The notes under the pieces were generated by a model. The model did not search any database. It was not told where the DNA came from and saw only the letters and a program-made list of their open reading frames with translations. The position numbers were made by a program, and so were the translations under genes. This document shows positions 24,208 through 37,051 of a DNA stretch of 64,000 nucleotides, piece after piece. Source of the DNA: Agrocybe praecox (Eukaryota > Basidiomycota > Agaricomycetes > Agaricales > Agrocybaceae); NCBI GenBank assembly GCA_964017145.1, contig OZ024840.1:1736001-1800000 (forward strand). The letters are read 5' to 3'. Numbering within the stretch: the first letter of the stretch is position 1; each line of letters begins with the position of its first letter.

Positions 24208-27200
24208 CTACCTCCCAAACCGTTTGATTGTGCCAGCTCCCTGAGCTATTCTATCAGCACTGAAGGCAAGTTTGTCTATATCTTCCTCAGTAAGAATCGG
24301 TTTGTTACTAATGATACTTTGATATGATTCAGATGCATTATCTCAGAAAGCCAGAAAGGAAAAACATACCGCTTCTTTTTCTTGGGTATCGCTGGAATCA
24401 TCAACTCGTCATCGTCATCGTCATCATCATCTCCTGCATGGTCATCTTCAGTAGAAATTGTTGACCTATCAGATTTTTGGTTTTGTTTGGCCTTCGAGAC
24501 TTTTGAGGTTTGTCCAGTAATATGCATATCATTCAAGTCCCGAGCCAACTTGGAGACTCGAGGGGTTTTAGTAGCTTTAACTACTGGAGAAGGGCTGACG
24601 CTGGAGGTTGCAACTTTCTTACTTTTGGGCGTCTTTTTGGAAGGTGGCTCCCATTCGTCACTGTCTTCGTCGTGTTCGGCATAATCTTCATCTTCATCTT
24701 CATCCTCGTCATCTTGTCCTTCGTCTTCGTCTTCATAATTTTCGCAGGCTGTAGTTCCTGATGGTGCCACACTGGATGTGTCGTCATCCCCATTTTCGTC
24801 ATCCGTAAGTTCCGCATCTTCAGTGTCTGACGGAAGCATAGGAGGGTCGGGAACAAAGGTTCGCTTCTCAATTATGGGGGTTGGAGCGACACTTGATTTT
24901 CGGGAAGGTTTTCCTGGTTTCTTGGCTAGGGGCGATAAAGACATTGATCGATCACTTCCATCGTCTGAATCCTCGTCGCCATAATCAACCTTTGCAGCGT
25001 TAGTCTATGTTTTATTACTAGTGTAGAGAACTTAATATCTAACGAACCAAGCTCATTTCAACATCCTCCTCTTCAGAAATATCCTCATCTACAGGCGGAC
25101 GTCGAGCTGATTTTTGGGGACTTCCGAAAAGTCCAGATTGATGGAGCATGTCTATTTTGGCGTCGGTCTTTAGTTCGTGTTGTTCCAGCTATACATACTA
25201 TCAGATAAATGGCACACTATAAAGAACTACAGGAAAAACTTACTTCTCGCATCAATCTCCTTGAGTACACAGCTTCCATTGCGCTCATGCGCTCTTCCAT
25301 TTCACGCATTACTTCCTCTCGTGTCTCTGCTTCTACGAGAGCACATCTCATTTCAGCTTCGAACAACTAAAATAATCGTCAACTTGTATTCGTCCATAGC
25401 AATCTTGTACATACCTGAAGGCGAAGATACTCCACCTCATCGAAGAGGGCATCCACCAAAGGATTTATAGGATCGTCATCATCTCCCGGTTCTTTGTCTT
25501 TCTCTTCAGTAGGCTCATCTTCTAATCGAGGAGTTAATTTGACATAATCCCATGTACATTAAATTAAATCCATACCTTCACATACTTCTAGGACTGCCTC
25601 AACTGGTTTCCTGCCCGTATCATGGCTTCCCATAGATATGGTTACCTTCCTGGTGAAGGGACGGGGGTTAATCTCAGGATCTTTCAGCGTCAAAGGTCCG
25701 AGTTGTTTGATCTTCTTTCCTTGAACATTCCCTGGCCCAACCACAGGAATACGATGAACTGGCGCAGGAGCAGGAGTTACATATACTTCTCTGGCAAGCG
25801 CTGCAAACTTCATTACATGCGAATTCTCGTCATATCCTGTATCATATGGATTAACATTGACAATCATCACCTAACAAGGAAATTATTATTGAAAGGAGGT
25901 GTATACGGGAATATGCTTACAGTGCGTCCGTCACCTGCAAAGTAGTCCATCAAGGCTTCAGTGAGCTTACTGTGCCTGAAAGGGACCACAGCGAGAGCTT
26001 TCTTTAGATCCCTAGTGTCGAGGCGGCTCTCTTTTGACGGATCGTTCGACAGGCTCATAGCAAGCTTACGTTGGTTAGAACGCATAACTTCTAAGCATTG
26101 TCCGAGCACCATGAGTGATTTGTTGATGTTTCCAGCCTCCTTCAAGCGGTCACCCGTAGTGTGAGTGTGCTTGGTACGTTCGGACCCAGCAAGGTCAACC
26201 AAGGTTAGCCTTGAAATTTGCAAAGCAGTAGGATCCTAGAGCAAAAATGTTAAGAGCAATGCTTCCAGGACACAAATGAATATCACGTACGTCTCTTTCT
26301 CCTCGATGACCTCGTACTACTTTAACTATGACCATTCCATGACTTCTGCTACTTTCCCGATTTGCCAGCGTGCCGAAGACTCGTCGATGGAGTTGGCCTA
26401 ATTTGACCAGTGCCTTTGCTTGGGCAGCACTGTGCACGCGAAATTGACGGAGGCCAGCGATGTATTTTCCGTTGGATTCCGCATCATCAGAGTCTGAAGG
26501 CGGAGATGCCCGCAATGGTAAAGCTTGTCGCGTTAATGTAAGCGACTTTCCACCTAAACGTGGAAGTGACGTTACCCCTTCGGCGTATACATTACTCTCT
26601 TCTCTAACGGAGGCAAGGAGGTCGTAAACCTTTTCGTTGTAGACTTCAGCATAGGATATCCAAATTGTGTATTCATAATTACGATCGACTCCCACTGTCG
26701 TAGGATCGACGTCGAATTCAGGGTCGTTCATGCCATCGAGAGATCCAAGGACATCAGCCAGAGCAGGCTCTGGCGCTGTGGGAGGAGCATTGTAGTCCAT
26801 ATCTTCAGATAATTCAATGCCATGCAAGCGCACCGGACGATACTGATTAATGGAGAAAGTTGAGACAATTTCTCGAATCAAAAGGAACATAATGCGTACC
26901 CTTCCGTCCCCATGCAGACCTTCTATACTGTTGAAAATAACATCTAGTGAGCGAGGAAGAATACCAGCAGCGCCTTGATCTGATCCTCCTTGAACAGTGT
27001 AAGTCTTTCCAGAGTTTGTAACACCGTACGTAAACAAAAGGCCATTTTGCCCCATCAGAACATCTTGAACAAGGGGTAAAGTGGTTTTCTTAAAAAAGTC
27101 AGATTGAGTAGTTTCCGGAGGAAATATGTGCGAGAATGTATATAGGGACGATGGAGGAACGGCTGAGAAGCGATACTTGAGGCGGCTGTTTTGTGGGTCT

Positions 27201-27651
27201 TGTGGATCGGTCATATTAACAGTTGTGTCGGAAAGGTGAGTAAGGTAGGGAGCTGATGCTGGTTCTTCTCTTATTCTTGGTCGAATACGGAGATATGCCT
27301 GTATATAACTTTGTTAAAATAATGACTTTACCTCAATGACAACCTCGTACTCACCATGATGGGTTCTCTTTCTGATTCAGCCGCCCCTTTGGCCTGTTTC
27401 CCAGTTTTCCGGGTGGGAGCAACTTTTGGCTTAGCCTTGGCAAGACTTGAAGGAACATCAATAGAGTTATCCTTGCTAACAAGGGGCTTTCTCGTTTGCT
27501 TGTCGATTGTGGCAGGTGCGTCGGGTGTGGGTGTGCCACTTTTGACTGCTGCAGTCCTTGCTCTTGTCGATCTTGTCGCGGTTGGAATTGCAGCAGCAGC
27601 AGCAGGTTTCGCACGAGAAGAAGTCCTAGTAGCTGCAGGTTTTCCTGACAT
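24208..27651 (-). CDS. Kinesin-6-like motor protein (KIF20/KIF23 group)
   Basis: Microtubule motor with an N-terminal motor domain. From ATG 27651: a basic Ala/Thr-rich N-terminus, then YLRIRPR, the P-loop GVTNSGKTYT (about 26995-27025), SSRSHGMVIVKVVRG (switch I), LVDLAGSERTKHT (switch II) and NINKSLMVLGQCLEVM. A large insertion of about 80 residues between P-loop and switch I (DYNAPPTAPEP.. to YAEVYNEKVYDLL) is typical of kinesin-6, whose members act in the central spindle and cytokinesis. After the motor there is a coiled-coil-rich region (about 25580-25060) and a tail with long acidic runs (24400-24760) and a basic end (GTIKRFGR). It is divergent from the KNL1 gene, consistent with shared mitotic expression. 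Confidence 0.87.
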
Positions 27652-28054
27652 AGTTATGAAGCAAGTATATAAAAGATGAAAGAAGAGAAGAAGACAAAGT
27701 TGAGGTTGGCAAATTCGTTACAATTTCTTGATCAGGCAATATTGATGCGATGCTAGGCATAGATGATAGCACAGCAGGGGCGTGATCTGAACATTAAACG
27801 CGTTGCTGATCACATGATAGCGTTTAAGAGGACCATGTGATTAGATATCATTGCGCACAACGCGACTTGTTTATTTTGTCACCATCTCGTACTACGGTAC
27901 ATAGGACCAGGTTGACTTCGACCACCATCGCTAGCCTACACTTTCCTGTCATTCTAGTCCACTCATATACTGGACTATCTTGATTTTATTTCCCTTTTTG
28001 TTTCTATCTGTTCTTTATTAAACACTTAAGCCATCCCTGGACCCTCATATCCTA
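27652..28054. promoter_or_regulatory. Shared promoter, kinesin-6 / KNL1, with an ACGCGT box
   Basis: 403 bases between two divergent mitotic genes. ACGCGT lies at 27798-27803 and a near match, ACGCGA, close to 27859. MBF-type control is an inference from yeast knowledge. Confidence 0.5.
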
Positions 28055-31000
28055 ATGGTCACCGACAAATCATCCCCCAAACGCCGAAAGTCGATCGCAG
28101 GTATAAGCCATGTACCGAACTCAATAGTTCCCAAAGGAAGGAGGAGAGCCCACAGTATTGTTCCTGGGGCATTGAGTCCATTGGCCAGGTCGCGACGTTC
28201 CTTGGTACGAAGATTCACATAGGGCTCATGATTATGGGTTGCATGAACGATTCATATTCTATGCTACAGGTTCCAAGGAAGAGCATTCTCAAGGGGTCCA
28301 TCAATAACTTCAACGCAGATGCATCATCACAACCTACAAACCAATCTCAGTCTTCAGCACCCGATGATGCCACTGAATCAATGGATATCACAGCAGACTT
28401 GACCGCGCTGATACGTGATAATGCTTCCAGGAAATCATTCGGACGACGCGTAAGCTTCGCGTCAAGCTCTCATGTTCGCCTTATAAGCGGAAATAAACGA
28501 CGGTCAAGCATTAGGTTTCAAGATACTTCTCCAGAAGAGAACAGCATTTCCAACGAAAATGATTACCCAGGTCAAGGTTCTCGTCGAAGACGGAGCTCAG
28601 TTCGTCAGTCACTACCGGGCAGCGAGGATATGGATCTCACAACAGTTATATCCAACGGACCTGACGGAGGAGGCTCGGCAATCTTAGACGAAGAATTCGA
28701 TGATTACGATGATTATGAAGGTGATGATATGGAAGTCACACAAGCCATCCATGGGGGGATCAGGAAACCCTCAATCTCGACCGGAGGACGTCAAGCACTC
28801 GCTGAACTTCAATCATCAGCACACGAAGCAAACGAATCACGGTCTGATGCTGGAAATTCATCTTACATATCTGAAAGTGCCTCTGAAATATCCGACCTGT
28901 CGCAGCTCATGGAGTTTACTGTCCCGCTTGGCCAATCATTACGACCGGCAGAACGAGACGAAGCTTGGTTGGCTTTGAAACAAATGACTCATTCTGCTGA
29001 AGACTCGTCTGGTCCCGACCCGTCTTCGGACGACGAAGAACGGGAAACAGGAGAGGATATGAATTTGGAGGACGCAATGGCACGTCTTCGTAGTGCGCGG
29101 GATTCTCTAGCGCCTCTACAAATTGACGAATTTTATGAAGAACAAGACGATACATTCTCTAGTTCAGAAAACAGCTTTAATGACAACGGTGACGATAACA
29201 GAACAATGAATCTGAGTCAAGTCCTCGGTCGTGCCAGCCTTGGAGGTAATTCAAGGCTAAGCCTAGGTCAGGAATCTAACATGGATGAATCAGAGGTCTA
29301 CGGTTATGTGGTAGCTTCAACAGCTCGGCAATCTATAGGTCCAGAATCAGCGGCGCCTCAGAATGATGATGTACCGTCTCAACAGGAAAACCCGCCTCCA
29401 GTGTTCCAACCTCCACCACAACCTGAAGTTTCTTCCAACGAAGCGGAGCAACCTGAGACATCAAGGCCACGAAAATCCGTTTCGTTTTCCCTGGCACCCC
29501 AGGGACCATCAACCTCTAACGCAAATCCACGGGCTTCCATTGCATCCTCCTTAGCCAAAGCCAGACCCTCTTTTTCTGCGGCTTTTGCACCACCAACTGT
29601 TCGCCCTTCGCCCAAGAGACCGACGCCTGTTACTGATCCCCGCGTTACGCCAACGAAACGACCGCGCCCGTCAGAAAACAGCGAGAATGTTGATCATGGC
29701 ACTCCTAGTCCTGCCAAGCGACAAGCTCTAGCAGGAAGATGGCTGGATGCTGCACAAAGAGGAAGCGAACAACATACACCTTCATCCTCACCAGCCAAGG
29801 CTGCATCTTCGAAACCGAGGCCCCTTTCTCCGAGTAAGAAATCACCCTTCTACCCACCTTCCGCGACATCCACAACACCATCAGAAACAACGTCCAAACC
29901 ATCTTCTGCGTTGAGAAGACCTTCGGGTTACTTTGCAAAGAGAAAAAGTCTGGCAGTTGGGTTCACTCCTGCTACCGAAGCAACTTCTTCCACGGATCCA
30001 GTAGCTGCACAGAAAGGGCCTGGCATTATTCATGGCCGAGCAAGTATGGGTTCTGCTCCGTCAGACGCCTGGACTCGTTTCAATAAGGAAGCTGGCTCTG
30101 GTGTCAACACTGGAAAGGAGAAAGATGCGGAACACTGCGCCCGTGAAGTTGCTAAACAAGCGACTGCTTCTCCTACTCCAAATAGGGGGTCTCCTTCTCC
30201 AACAAAAATTCTTTCTTCTAAGGTATCTGTTTTTGAACGACCGCCTAGTCGGGAACCATCGCCATCACCTTTACTGCCACAGGCTGCACCTGGTTTAGGT
30301 CCATTACCTGAAGAACTTGTAGAGGAACCAGTGGAAGAAGAAATGGGTGAGGTCTCTGGGAATTTTGAAGTTGATATCGACGCGACTCAACAATGGCGAG
30401 AAGGCGTGCATCAACCTGAAGGCGAAGAGGACGAGGAAATTGTGAGTAATCTCTCATGTGCAGTTATCAAAGACCTTGAGCGGCTGACAGTGCTTTCGGC
30501 TTTTTAGCCTTCAATATCAGTCGCACAATTCTTCGCAATAACAGGTATTAAGTTTATGGACGAACTTACTGCCCCGAGGCGCTCTATCCACCCAACACAA
30601 CAGTCCTTACAGCAACCCCGGAATCCAGCTGATATTCCTTTAGCAGAATATGCAACGGCGATGGCAATTGATATTCCACAACTAGATCTATATTCAAGAG
30701 TTTCCAAAGATCTTGAGAGCTGGATGGCTAAAAGCAAGTTTGTCTTTGCTCAAGCCGAAGAGGAAGCTGCTGCAGTGACACCGGAACTATTCGTTGAGTA
30801 CGCTAGAGCGGACGAAGAGGGGCAAGAAGAATTGCTGGTAAGATTTCATTCTGAATGCACGGTCCAGCGTATACTGAAATAATTTTACAGCATCATCTGA
30901 AACTTATCCGAACGCATACTCGATACTTGGCACGATCTGACTGGTATGACTGGAAAATGCAATGGGTAGAGGGATTACGAGCAACAGCTGAAGAAGCTTT

Positions 31001-32299
31001 TGCATCATTAGAGAATGTATGCCAAATCATTATATATATATCCTGATTAATCACTGACTACTCCTTAAAGGACGCCCGTGCACTGGAGGAACCTAAACGG
31101 ATGGCAGCTGAAATCATCCCTATTCTTGAAGAAGAATATGCAGAGATCATGCGCGAACTGGAACAAGAGGAGGCTGAAGTGGCCGAAATTGAGGAGAGTG
31201 ATCAAGACTATCTCAACGAACTTAAGGCCACAATAGCAGAGCAAAAGTACGCCGCCTTGTCTCATTCGCGGATTCCTCCTTCTGACGAATTAATTTAGTA
31301 TCGAAATTGAAGCTCTGCAAGCTGAGCTTGCGGAAGGTACCGAACAGGTCCGTTCGTTGGAAGAAAAAATAGAGGAAATCGAGGAGCAAAAACGGAAGGC
31401 TAAGAATACAATAAGCTCCGCAGAGAACATATTGCGCTTGAAGCAAACATCGACGCGTTCTGAAGTCTTCCGGCTGAAAGGTATTTTGTCTTGCAATTTT
31501 CCCCCAATGGTACAAGCAACTAATTACACCCGTCTACTAGCTGAACTGGAGGCGCTTGAAGATTTGAACATGTGCCGCATTACGAAAGTCCATTCCAGTC
31601 TTTTCGAATATGTTTATGCCTCTCTCTTCCAAGTCTCTATTCCTTGCAACAACTTTATACCTAACGTAGCCAAGGTCAACATAACGCGTTGCGGAAAGCA
31701 GAACATGCGATATAAAGACGATTTCCCGCAGCTCAGCCGTTTCCTCCTAAGTGCTGCAAGGCTACTCATCGCGGAAGGAGATCAAATGACCGTGCGCGAG
31801 GTACATAGTCTTTCAACGTTTCTTGCTTTGGACTTGATTCGCTCACACCATTCTCGACAGATTGTCCACCGTCTCAGTGATTTCTGGTCCTCATGCACAC
31901 AGTTTCGCTCGCAACTGCTGTTACTCAGCATTAAATACCCTGTCGAAATCGTGGCCAACGAATCTGAAGAAGCGCGTCTACCAGGCTTCAAAGCGCGGGC
32001 TATGGTTATGTTTCCATCTGTGAAAGCGAAGGCTTACGTTTCCTTCTTATTCTCTTTTTCTACTCTATCGCAATGGCCTATCTCTATCAACATACTGGAT
32101 TGTGAAGTGGAAGTCGCGTACGGATCTATTGAGTAAGTCCTTGATTATCCATCGAAACCGCAATCACCTTACCTATCCTTCCCCCAGTCGCTCAGCTATC
32201 CTGAAAGCCGTGTCAAGTCGTCTTAGTCAAGCCACTCCATCGGACAATTATGCATGTTTATTGGATGCCTGTATTGAAGCTCAAGATGTGTATCATTAA
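28055..32299 (+). CDS. SPC105: Kinetochore scaffold KNL1/Spc7 (Spc105)
   Basis: Large kinetochore protein that recruits the spindle checkpoint and protein phosphatase 1. The first exon ends at 28204 and the second begins at 28270. Both PP1 docking motifs are present: SILK at 28282-28293 and RVSF at 28447-28458. Four MELT-type checkpoint docking repeats follow: MDIT (28381), MDLT (28630), MEVT (28729), MEFT (28909); MNLS near 29204 may be a fifth. A long disordered Ser/Pro region continues to about 30440. The C-terminal half has the conserved Spc7 segment (ISVAQFFAITGIKFMDELTAPRR split by the intron at 30442-30507), a long coiled coil (30900-31560), and a globular end that fits the RWD region that binds Mis12. 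Seven or so introns. It is divergent from kinesin-6. Confidence 0.93.
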
Positions 32300-32630
32300 C
32301 CTACTTATTACCTTAGTTATTGTTATGTAGATTATCTTTTGTATAATTTCTTGTATTGGGAGGCCAGTATGTCAATTTATTTCGGAACTACGTCCTCAAA
32401 TTGGATAGACAATTCGTAATATACAAAGCGAATAATAGGAAGTATGACAGCGAGATGTTCAACATAGGGTCTTTGGCCCAATGAACAATAAATGGGTTCC
32501 AAAAAAAAAAGGAAGTATAAGAGGTATGAATATCTTCCAGGTCGGCAATAGATAAAACAAACAAAATAGGTTGTGACAAGACATATTGCCAGTGGTGGTA
32601 CATAGAAAAGGGATGATGAAGAAATAAAAA
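32300..32630. other. Convergent intergenic region after KNL1
   Basis: About 330 bases between two stop codons, AT-rich, with a 10-base A run near 32502. Only 3' ends expected; nothing else seen. Confidence 0.6.
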
Positions 32631-34697
32631 CTACAAAGTCTGGCATAACTGATCAAACTGCATCAACAGCACAGATACCATGGCCCTGTCGTTCTGCACT
32701 GCTTCCAGGTCGTCTTCGCAAGCGCTAAGGACAGTGTTCCAGCTGGCTGATGCAAGCTGCGCGGAAGTGACGATTTGGAACTTCAAACGCTCATCTTCAA
32801 CTGAGCGTACGATACTTTCCCTCGCCTCATCTTGACAACGTGAGATGGCTTCAGCGACAATTTGCTCTCGGATGGTCTGTTCCTTCTGTATCTGCTCTTC
32901 CAGAAGAGACGCAGTATCATCGTTATTTGACCGCCATTGACTTTCCATGTAGGCCATTTGTCTTTGTGATTCTTCCATTTGCTGTGCCATGGACTGCTTG
33001 AGATCGTGCAGTTCCTCTTCCATGGCTTGTATTTGCCGGAGGCGTTCTTTGGCCGTGTTTTCAGCAGCGGCAAGTTGCAGTCGTAGAAGAGTAGTGGTAG
33101 ACGAGTCGACGGTAGATGAGTCTAATAACGACGAGTTAAACCTGCTGTGCTGAAGACTGTTATGCATAGCAGGTGAGGGAGTAACATCTGGTAGAAGAAC
33201 TTGAGAAATGGACCCAAACCCGCCAGGCGAGTCGAGCGCACTAAGGCAGGGGCTTTCAGGTACACCTAGCTGCGAACTAAGGCTGGGCGAAGCAGCTCCC
33301 GAACGGAATGGTGCAGGGATATCTGACAGCATTCGTCCAAATTCATCTTCGCCTAGTGTTACTGAAGTGTCATTTGCGAGTTGCTCCCAAGACAAGATCG
33401 AGCCGCGCATTGCTTGGTCCGTGCCCCTTTGGTTGGGTCTTAGTAAAGATGATTTATCTGAAGAATCGGGTGGAAGTGGCGAGAGATACGATAAGTTGGC
33501 ACGGCTGGGGAGGTTTGGTCTGCTTGGTGTCTGCGGCGCAAGACGTCTGCGAGTTGACTGAATTCTGGGCATTGCAGGAGTGGGCGCGCCAATTGCAGCC
33601 ACAGGAGCTAAGAGTAAAGCGACATCATCAGCGTCGCTATCGTCATCCTCGTCGTTCCCTTCTGAGATATGTGACATATTTCCTGCATTGCTCGACGAGG
33701 CTGTCGTGGTCGACCGTGACTTGTTGCGTACATAGTGCGCGGACGGCGACGGTGAATTTCTGAGGGGTGAAGCTTCAGTTGCTTTCGCTTTCTCGGCTTG
33801 CGCGGAGCGAACGAGACCGAGCTTTGCCTTGAGGCCGGTAGTCTTCGGGTTAGAACCCTTGGGTGTGGAAATTTTAGGAGTAATACTGTTGAGTTGTAAT
33901 GACCGAGATGACGAGCTAGATGAAGGAGGTCGAGGTAATGGTGTAGTTTTGACTATCTTGTTTGGTCGTGAAGGTGATCCTTTAGATTCCGAAAGAGGAG
34001 TTGGATTTTTAGGTTTCGAAGGAGTAGTTGGCGGCGTAATGTTTACAGAATTCGTTAGGTTGGCTTTCAAGGCGGCGCGATGAGGAAGAGGACTGATGGG
34101 CCGTGCTGTTTTTTCCCCAGGAGTACTGGCGGGCGTCGGTCTTCTCTGCTCCTTTTTCTCATCGTCGGACGTGCTGAATCTACGACGCGTTCCGATCCTT
34201 GTTGGAGAAGGTGGCTTCGTAAGGTCTACTACAGTAGACTTGGGCCTGTACTTAGGCAGAGATGAAGTGGCACTGGCTGGTTTGGGGCGTAACGAGGAAG
34301 CTCTTGTCTGGACACCCGACAACGGTGCAGGATTCTCGCTCGTTTTCGAGGATAGATCATCCGCAGAAGATAACATGGGATGTATAGCAGAGTTCCTTCT
34401 ACGATGGCCGGTTTTGGCTTCTGGTGTCTCAGTTCGTCTCGAAACTTGGGATAGTGGCCTGACGTCGCCCATTGAAGAACGGGGAGCAGAAGGAAGAGAA
34501 CTAAGGACGCTTGAACGACGTGACGACGCGTCTTTGGTCTTCTTAGCAGCTTTACTGGACTCCTTGCTGTTGTCTGTGCTTTTCATTACATCTACTATGG
34601 CCTTGCCCATGGACGACAGGTTGAGGGAGTGCCTGATGGAACTTCTCGTGTTCGACTTTGATTTTGGACTTGCGGACGTTTTAGAATCATCAGGCAT
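32631..34697 (-). CDS. Unrecognised Ser/Pro-rich coiled-coil protein
   Basis: Single-exon gene of 688 residues on the minus strand from ATG 34697 to TAG at 32631; an intronless frame of this size is unusual among its neighbours. I do not recognise a domain. Residues 1 to about 530 are rich in Ser, Pro, Thr and Lys/Arg and look disordered, with repeated TPxK, SPSP and PLPR motifs that resemble proline-directed (CDK/MAPK) kinase sites. A short acidic run (EGNDEDDDSDADD) lies in the middle. The last 150 residues (about 33090-32640) are a strong helical, coiled-coil segment rich in Gln/Glu (RLRQIQAMEEELHDLKQ..). The basic N-terminal part, coiled coil and position beside KNL1 and kinesin-6 would suit a microtubule or spindle protein, but this is speculation. 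Confidence 0.75.
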   Translation of the reverse strand: MPDDSKTSASPKSKSNTRSSIRHSLNLSSMGKAIVDVMKSTDNSKESSKAAKKTKDASSRRSSVLSSLPSAPRSSMGDVRPLSQVSRRTETPEAKTGHRRRNSAIHPMLSSADDLSSKTSENPAPLSGVQTRASSLRPKPASATSSLPKYRPKSTVVDLTKPPSPTRIGTRRRFSTSDDEKKEQRRPTPASTPGEKTARPISPLPHRAALKANLTNSVNITPPTTPSKPKNPTPLSESKGSPSRPNKIVKTTPLPRPPSSSSSSRSLQLNSITPKISTPKGSNPKTTGLKAKLGLVRSAQAEKAKATEASPLRNSPSPSAHYVRNKSRSTTTASSSNAGNMSHISEGNDEDDDSDADDVALLLAPVAAIGAPTPAMPRIQSTRRRLAPQTPSRPNLPSRANLSYLSPLPPDSSDKSSLLRPNQRGTDQAMRGSILSWEQLANDTSVTLGEDEFGRMLSDIPAPFRSGAASPSLSSQLGVPESPCLSALDSPGGFGSISQVLLPDVTPSPAMHNSLQHSRFNSSLLDSSTVDSSTTTLLRLQLAAAENTAKERLRQIQAMEEELHDLKQSMAQQMEESQRQMAYMESQWRSNNDDTASLLEEQIQKEQTIREQIVAEAISRCQDEARESIVRSVEDERLKFQIVTSAQLASASWNTVLSACEDDLEAVQNDRAMVSVLLMQFDQLCQTL

Positions 34698-34873
34698 GAT
34701 TATGATACGTGAAAGAGAGAAAGAAAAATGAGATCGTAGTTCTGTCGTAAATGCGTCGTCAGGATGGAAAGTGGCAGTCTGTTCGATTGTCCCTTGTGTT
34801 CAATCCTTGCCTTTTCAGGCTGATCAACCGACACCCGGCTCTTTGCCTTTATTTGTACTGTCTGTCTACGTAT

Positions 34874-36782
34874 CTACCACATAAATCGACCTACACCCTC
34901 TCGCGGAAGATACAAAAATACACCCATAGTAATCCCGTTAATGACAGCATACCATATCCCTTCTAGAACTATCCCAGATGTAGGAACGTCACTCACTTGT
35001 GAGCGGAGCAAAATGTAAGGTATCAAAAAATACCGTGGCTCTAGCAAAGGCGTAGGCAGCAATGTTGGAGCCACAAAAATAGGCAACAGCAGAGTTTGAA
35101 GCAGAGTTTGATCTCCAGCTATGTGACGATTAGTTTCTAGAGTTCAGAATTTAGAGTTGCTTCATCTTACCGATCCTCAGAAACCATGCCCAAGTACAGG
35201 CAAGGTATACGGGGACCAACGCATAGGGTATCACAGGATGCAACATGTATATCCTCCGCCACACATAGAAAGTATAATGCCTATTGTCAGAAAGAAGGAA
35301 AGGATGGTGAATCCTAAATAAACGGGGGGAAAGTCAACATCCGGTCTCAATCACACTAATTGCAAAAACTGACGTGAAGAGATTCACAGTCATGCCCATG
35401 ATGCAGCATAGGGCAATTGTAGTTAGAGTTCGCCTAAATGAAGCAAAGAATTAATTAGCGCAGGCATAATTTGTATACGTGTTACCGTACAATTTACCAC
35501 CAAACATGCGCGTCCATACACCTCTGATCAACGCAGGAGCCCCACCGGACCCGGAAATAAGCACTGGCCAGCCAAAGAACGTAGCAGACGCGACAAAATA
35601 ATATAGCTGGGGTATATGAAGGGTGGGTATATGGTTTGCTTTATCGCCTAATAACATAATGTTTCAGAGCCAAGTCGTATAGTGCATCAAGAGAGAAAAT
35701 GTAGACAAACCCAACACGATCCCTTCGTTCCAAAGGACAAATGCACCAAAGGCTGCAAGGACCAGCGTGTACGGAACAAATGCCGGTAGCAAATCCAGTA
35801 AAACCTTCGGTAATGACACGATCGACTGCAGCAAGTCACCTTTATGATAAACCGTTGAGAATGGAGTTGCGCTGATACAGCAGTTTAGACACACCAGGGC
35901 CTGCTTCCAGGGCAGGTGGATCATGAAGCTTCGAGAAAGCAGATTTCCCCGGATCTACTCTCCTGAACCGAAGGTACGTGATTTGACTCGAAGCATATGC
36001 ATAGAGCACCCAGACTATGTTAGTTTGCCGAAATGTACAACTTGCCAAGCCAAGCTGTGAACCAGAGAAGATGAAGTTATTGAGCAAGAAAGAAGAAAAT
36101 GGAAACGGAAAACAAGGCGTTGAAGCACATACCAAAGCTGCAAGCCAATGGCGATTCTCAGAAGCTGCTACGACCGTGAGCACAACGAAGAGAAGACTGG
36201 GGACTTCTGTGTAGTACAGAAAGCCGAAGAACCATGCGATAGGAAATGCAGATAAAACGAGAGCTTCGGGAATAGGATCGAGGATCGAGGATGGTGGCCT
36301 TTCCCGTTTTCGGTACGAAATCAGACGAGTTAACACGAGTGGAAGTGCCATCAGAGTCAATGCTGGAGTGAGTCGGAGCATTGAAACATTGCATTTGACG
36401 AGGAACACTCGTTTCAGGAAGAGTGATATTGCGTATCTGGTGCCACATACAGAATAGAAATGGAAACAGACATCGTTTTTAGGTTACTTTCAAGCAATTC
36501 ACACTGGAAGAAAGAACTCACAATCCAGGTGGCGTCGTAATTTTAGGGTCCCATGTTGAGAATTCTCCACGACAATACGCCTGCGCTTGTGGAATGTGGA
36601 ATGGCTCGTCCTTGAGGCAACCAGCAAGCAAAAGCAAGTCGTCAACGTTCTGCCGTGCATTCACAACGATGGAAGAGAAGCCAGATTGGCAAAGTTACCA
36701 TGTACGGTTCGTCAACGATGGTGTTCATCTCCTTTAGCACAATAACACATATCGTGCAGAATAGAGGATAAAGAGCCGACAT
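34874..36782 (-). CDS. ALG10: Dol-P-Glc:Glc2Man9GlcNAc2-PP-Dol alpha-1,2-glucosyltransferase
   Basis: Adds the last glucose to the dolichol-linked oligosaccharide in the ER before N-glycosylation. From ATG 36782: [16 protein letters not shown], then the family signature [16 protein letters not shown] and the following Y-C-R-G-E-F and [12 protein letters not shown], with the catalytic acidic residues in the first ER loop. About ten to twelve hydrophobic helices follow, separated by introns (for example near 36030-36130, 35650-35700 and 35290-35430). Further family blocks: [52 protein letters not shown] and [13 protein letters not shown] near the end. Stop at 34874. It lies in tandem upstream of the coiled-coil gene, 176 bases apart. 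Confidence 0.95.
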
Positions 36783-37051
36783 CCCCGTGTCTTTTTTGTA
36801 GAAGGAAAGTAGATGAATGGAAAAGTTAAATAAGAGGTAGACTTTGAAAGCAGTGACGTTTCGGGACTGAGTAAATGATCACATATGACCGGGCCGACAG
36901 CCGCAGAGCGCGCTATTTCTGATCTTAATCGCCCCTATTTTTAGTATATGTGGTATAGATACGTTTACAATTTTCCGGTACATAATATACAGAGGGTGGT
37001 GAAGGTACATAACGATAGCGATGGTTTTAAAATTTCCAATAGATCAGGAGC

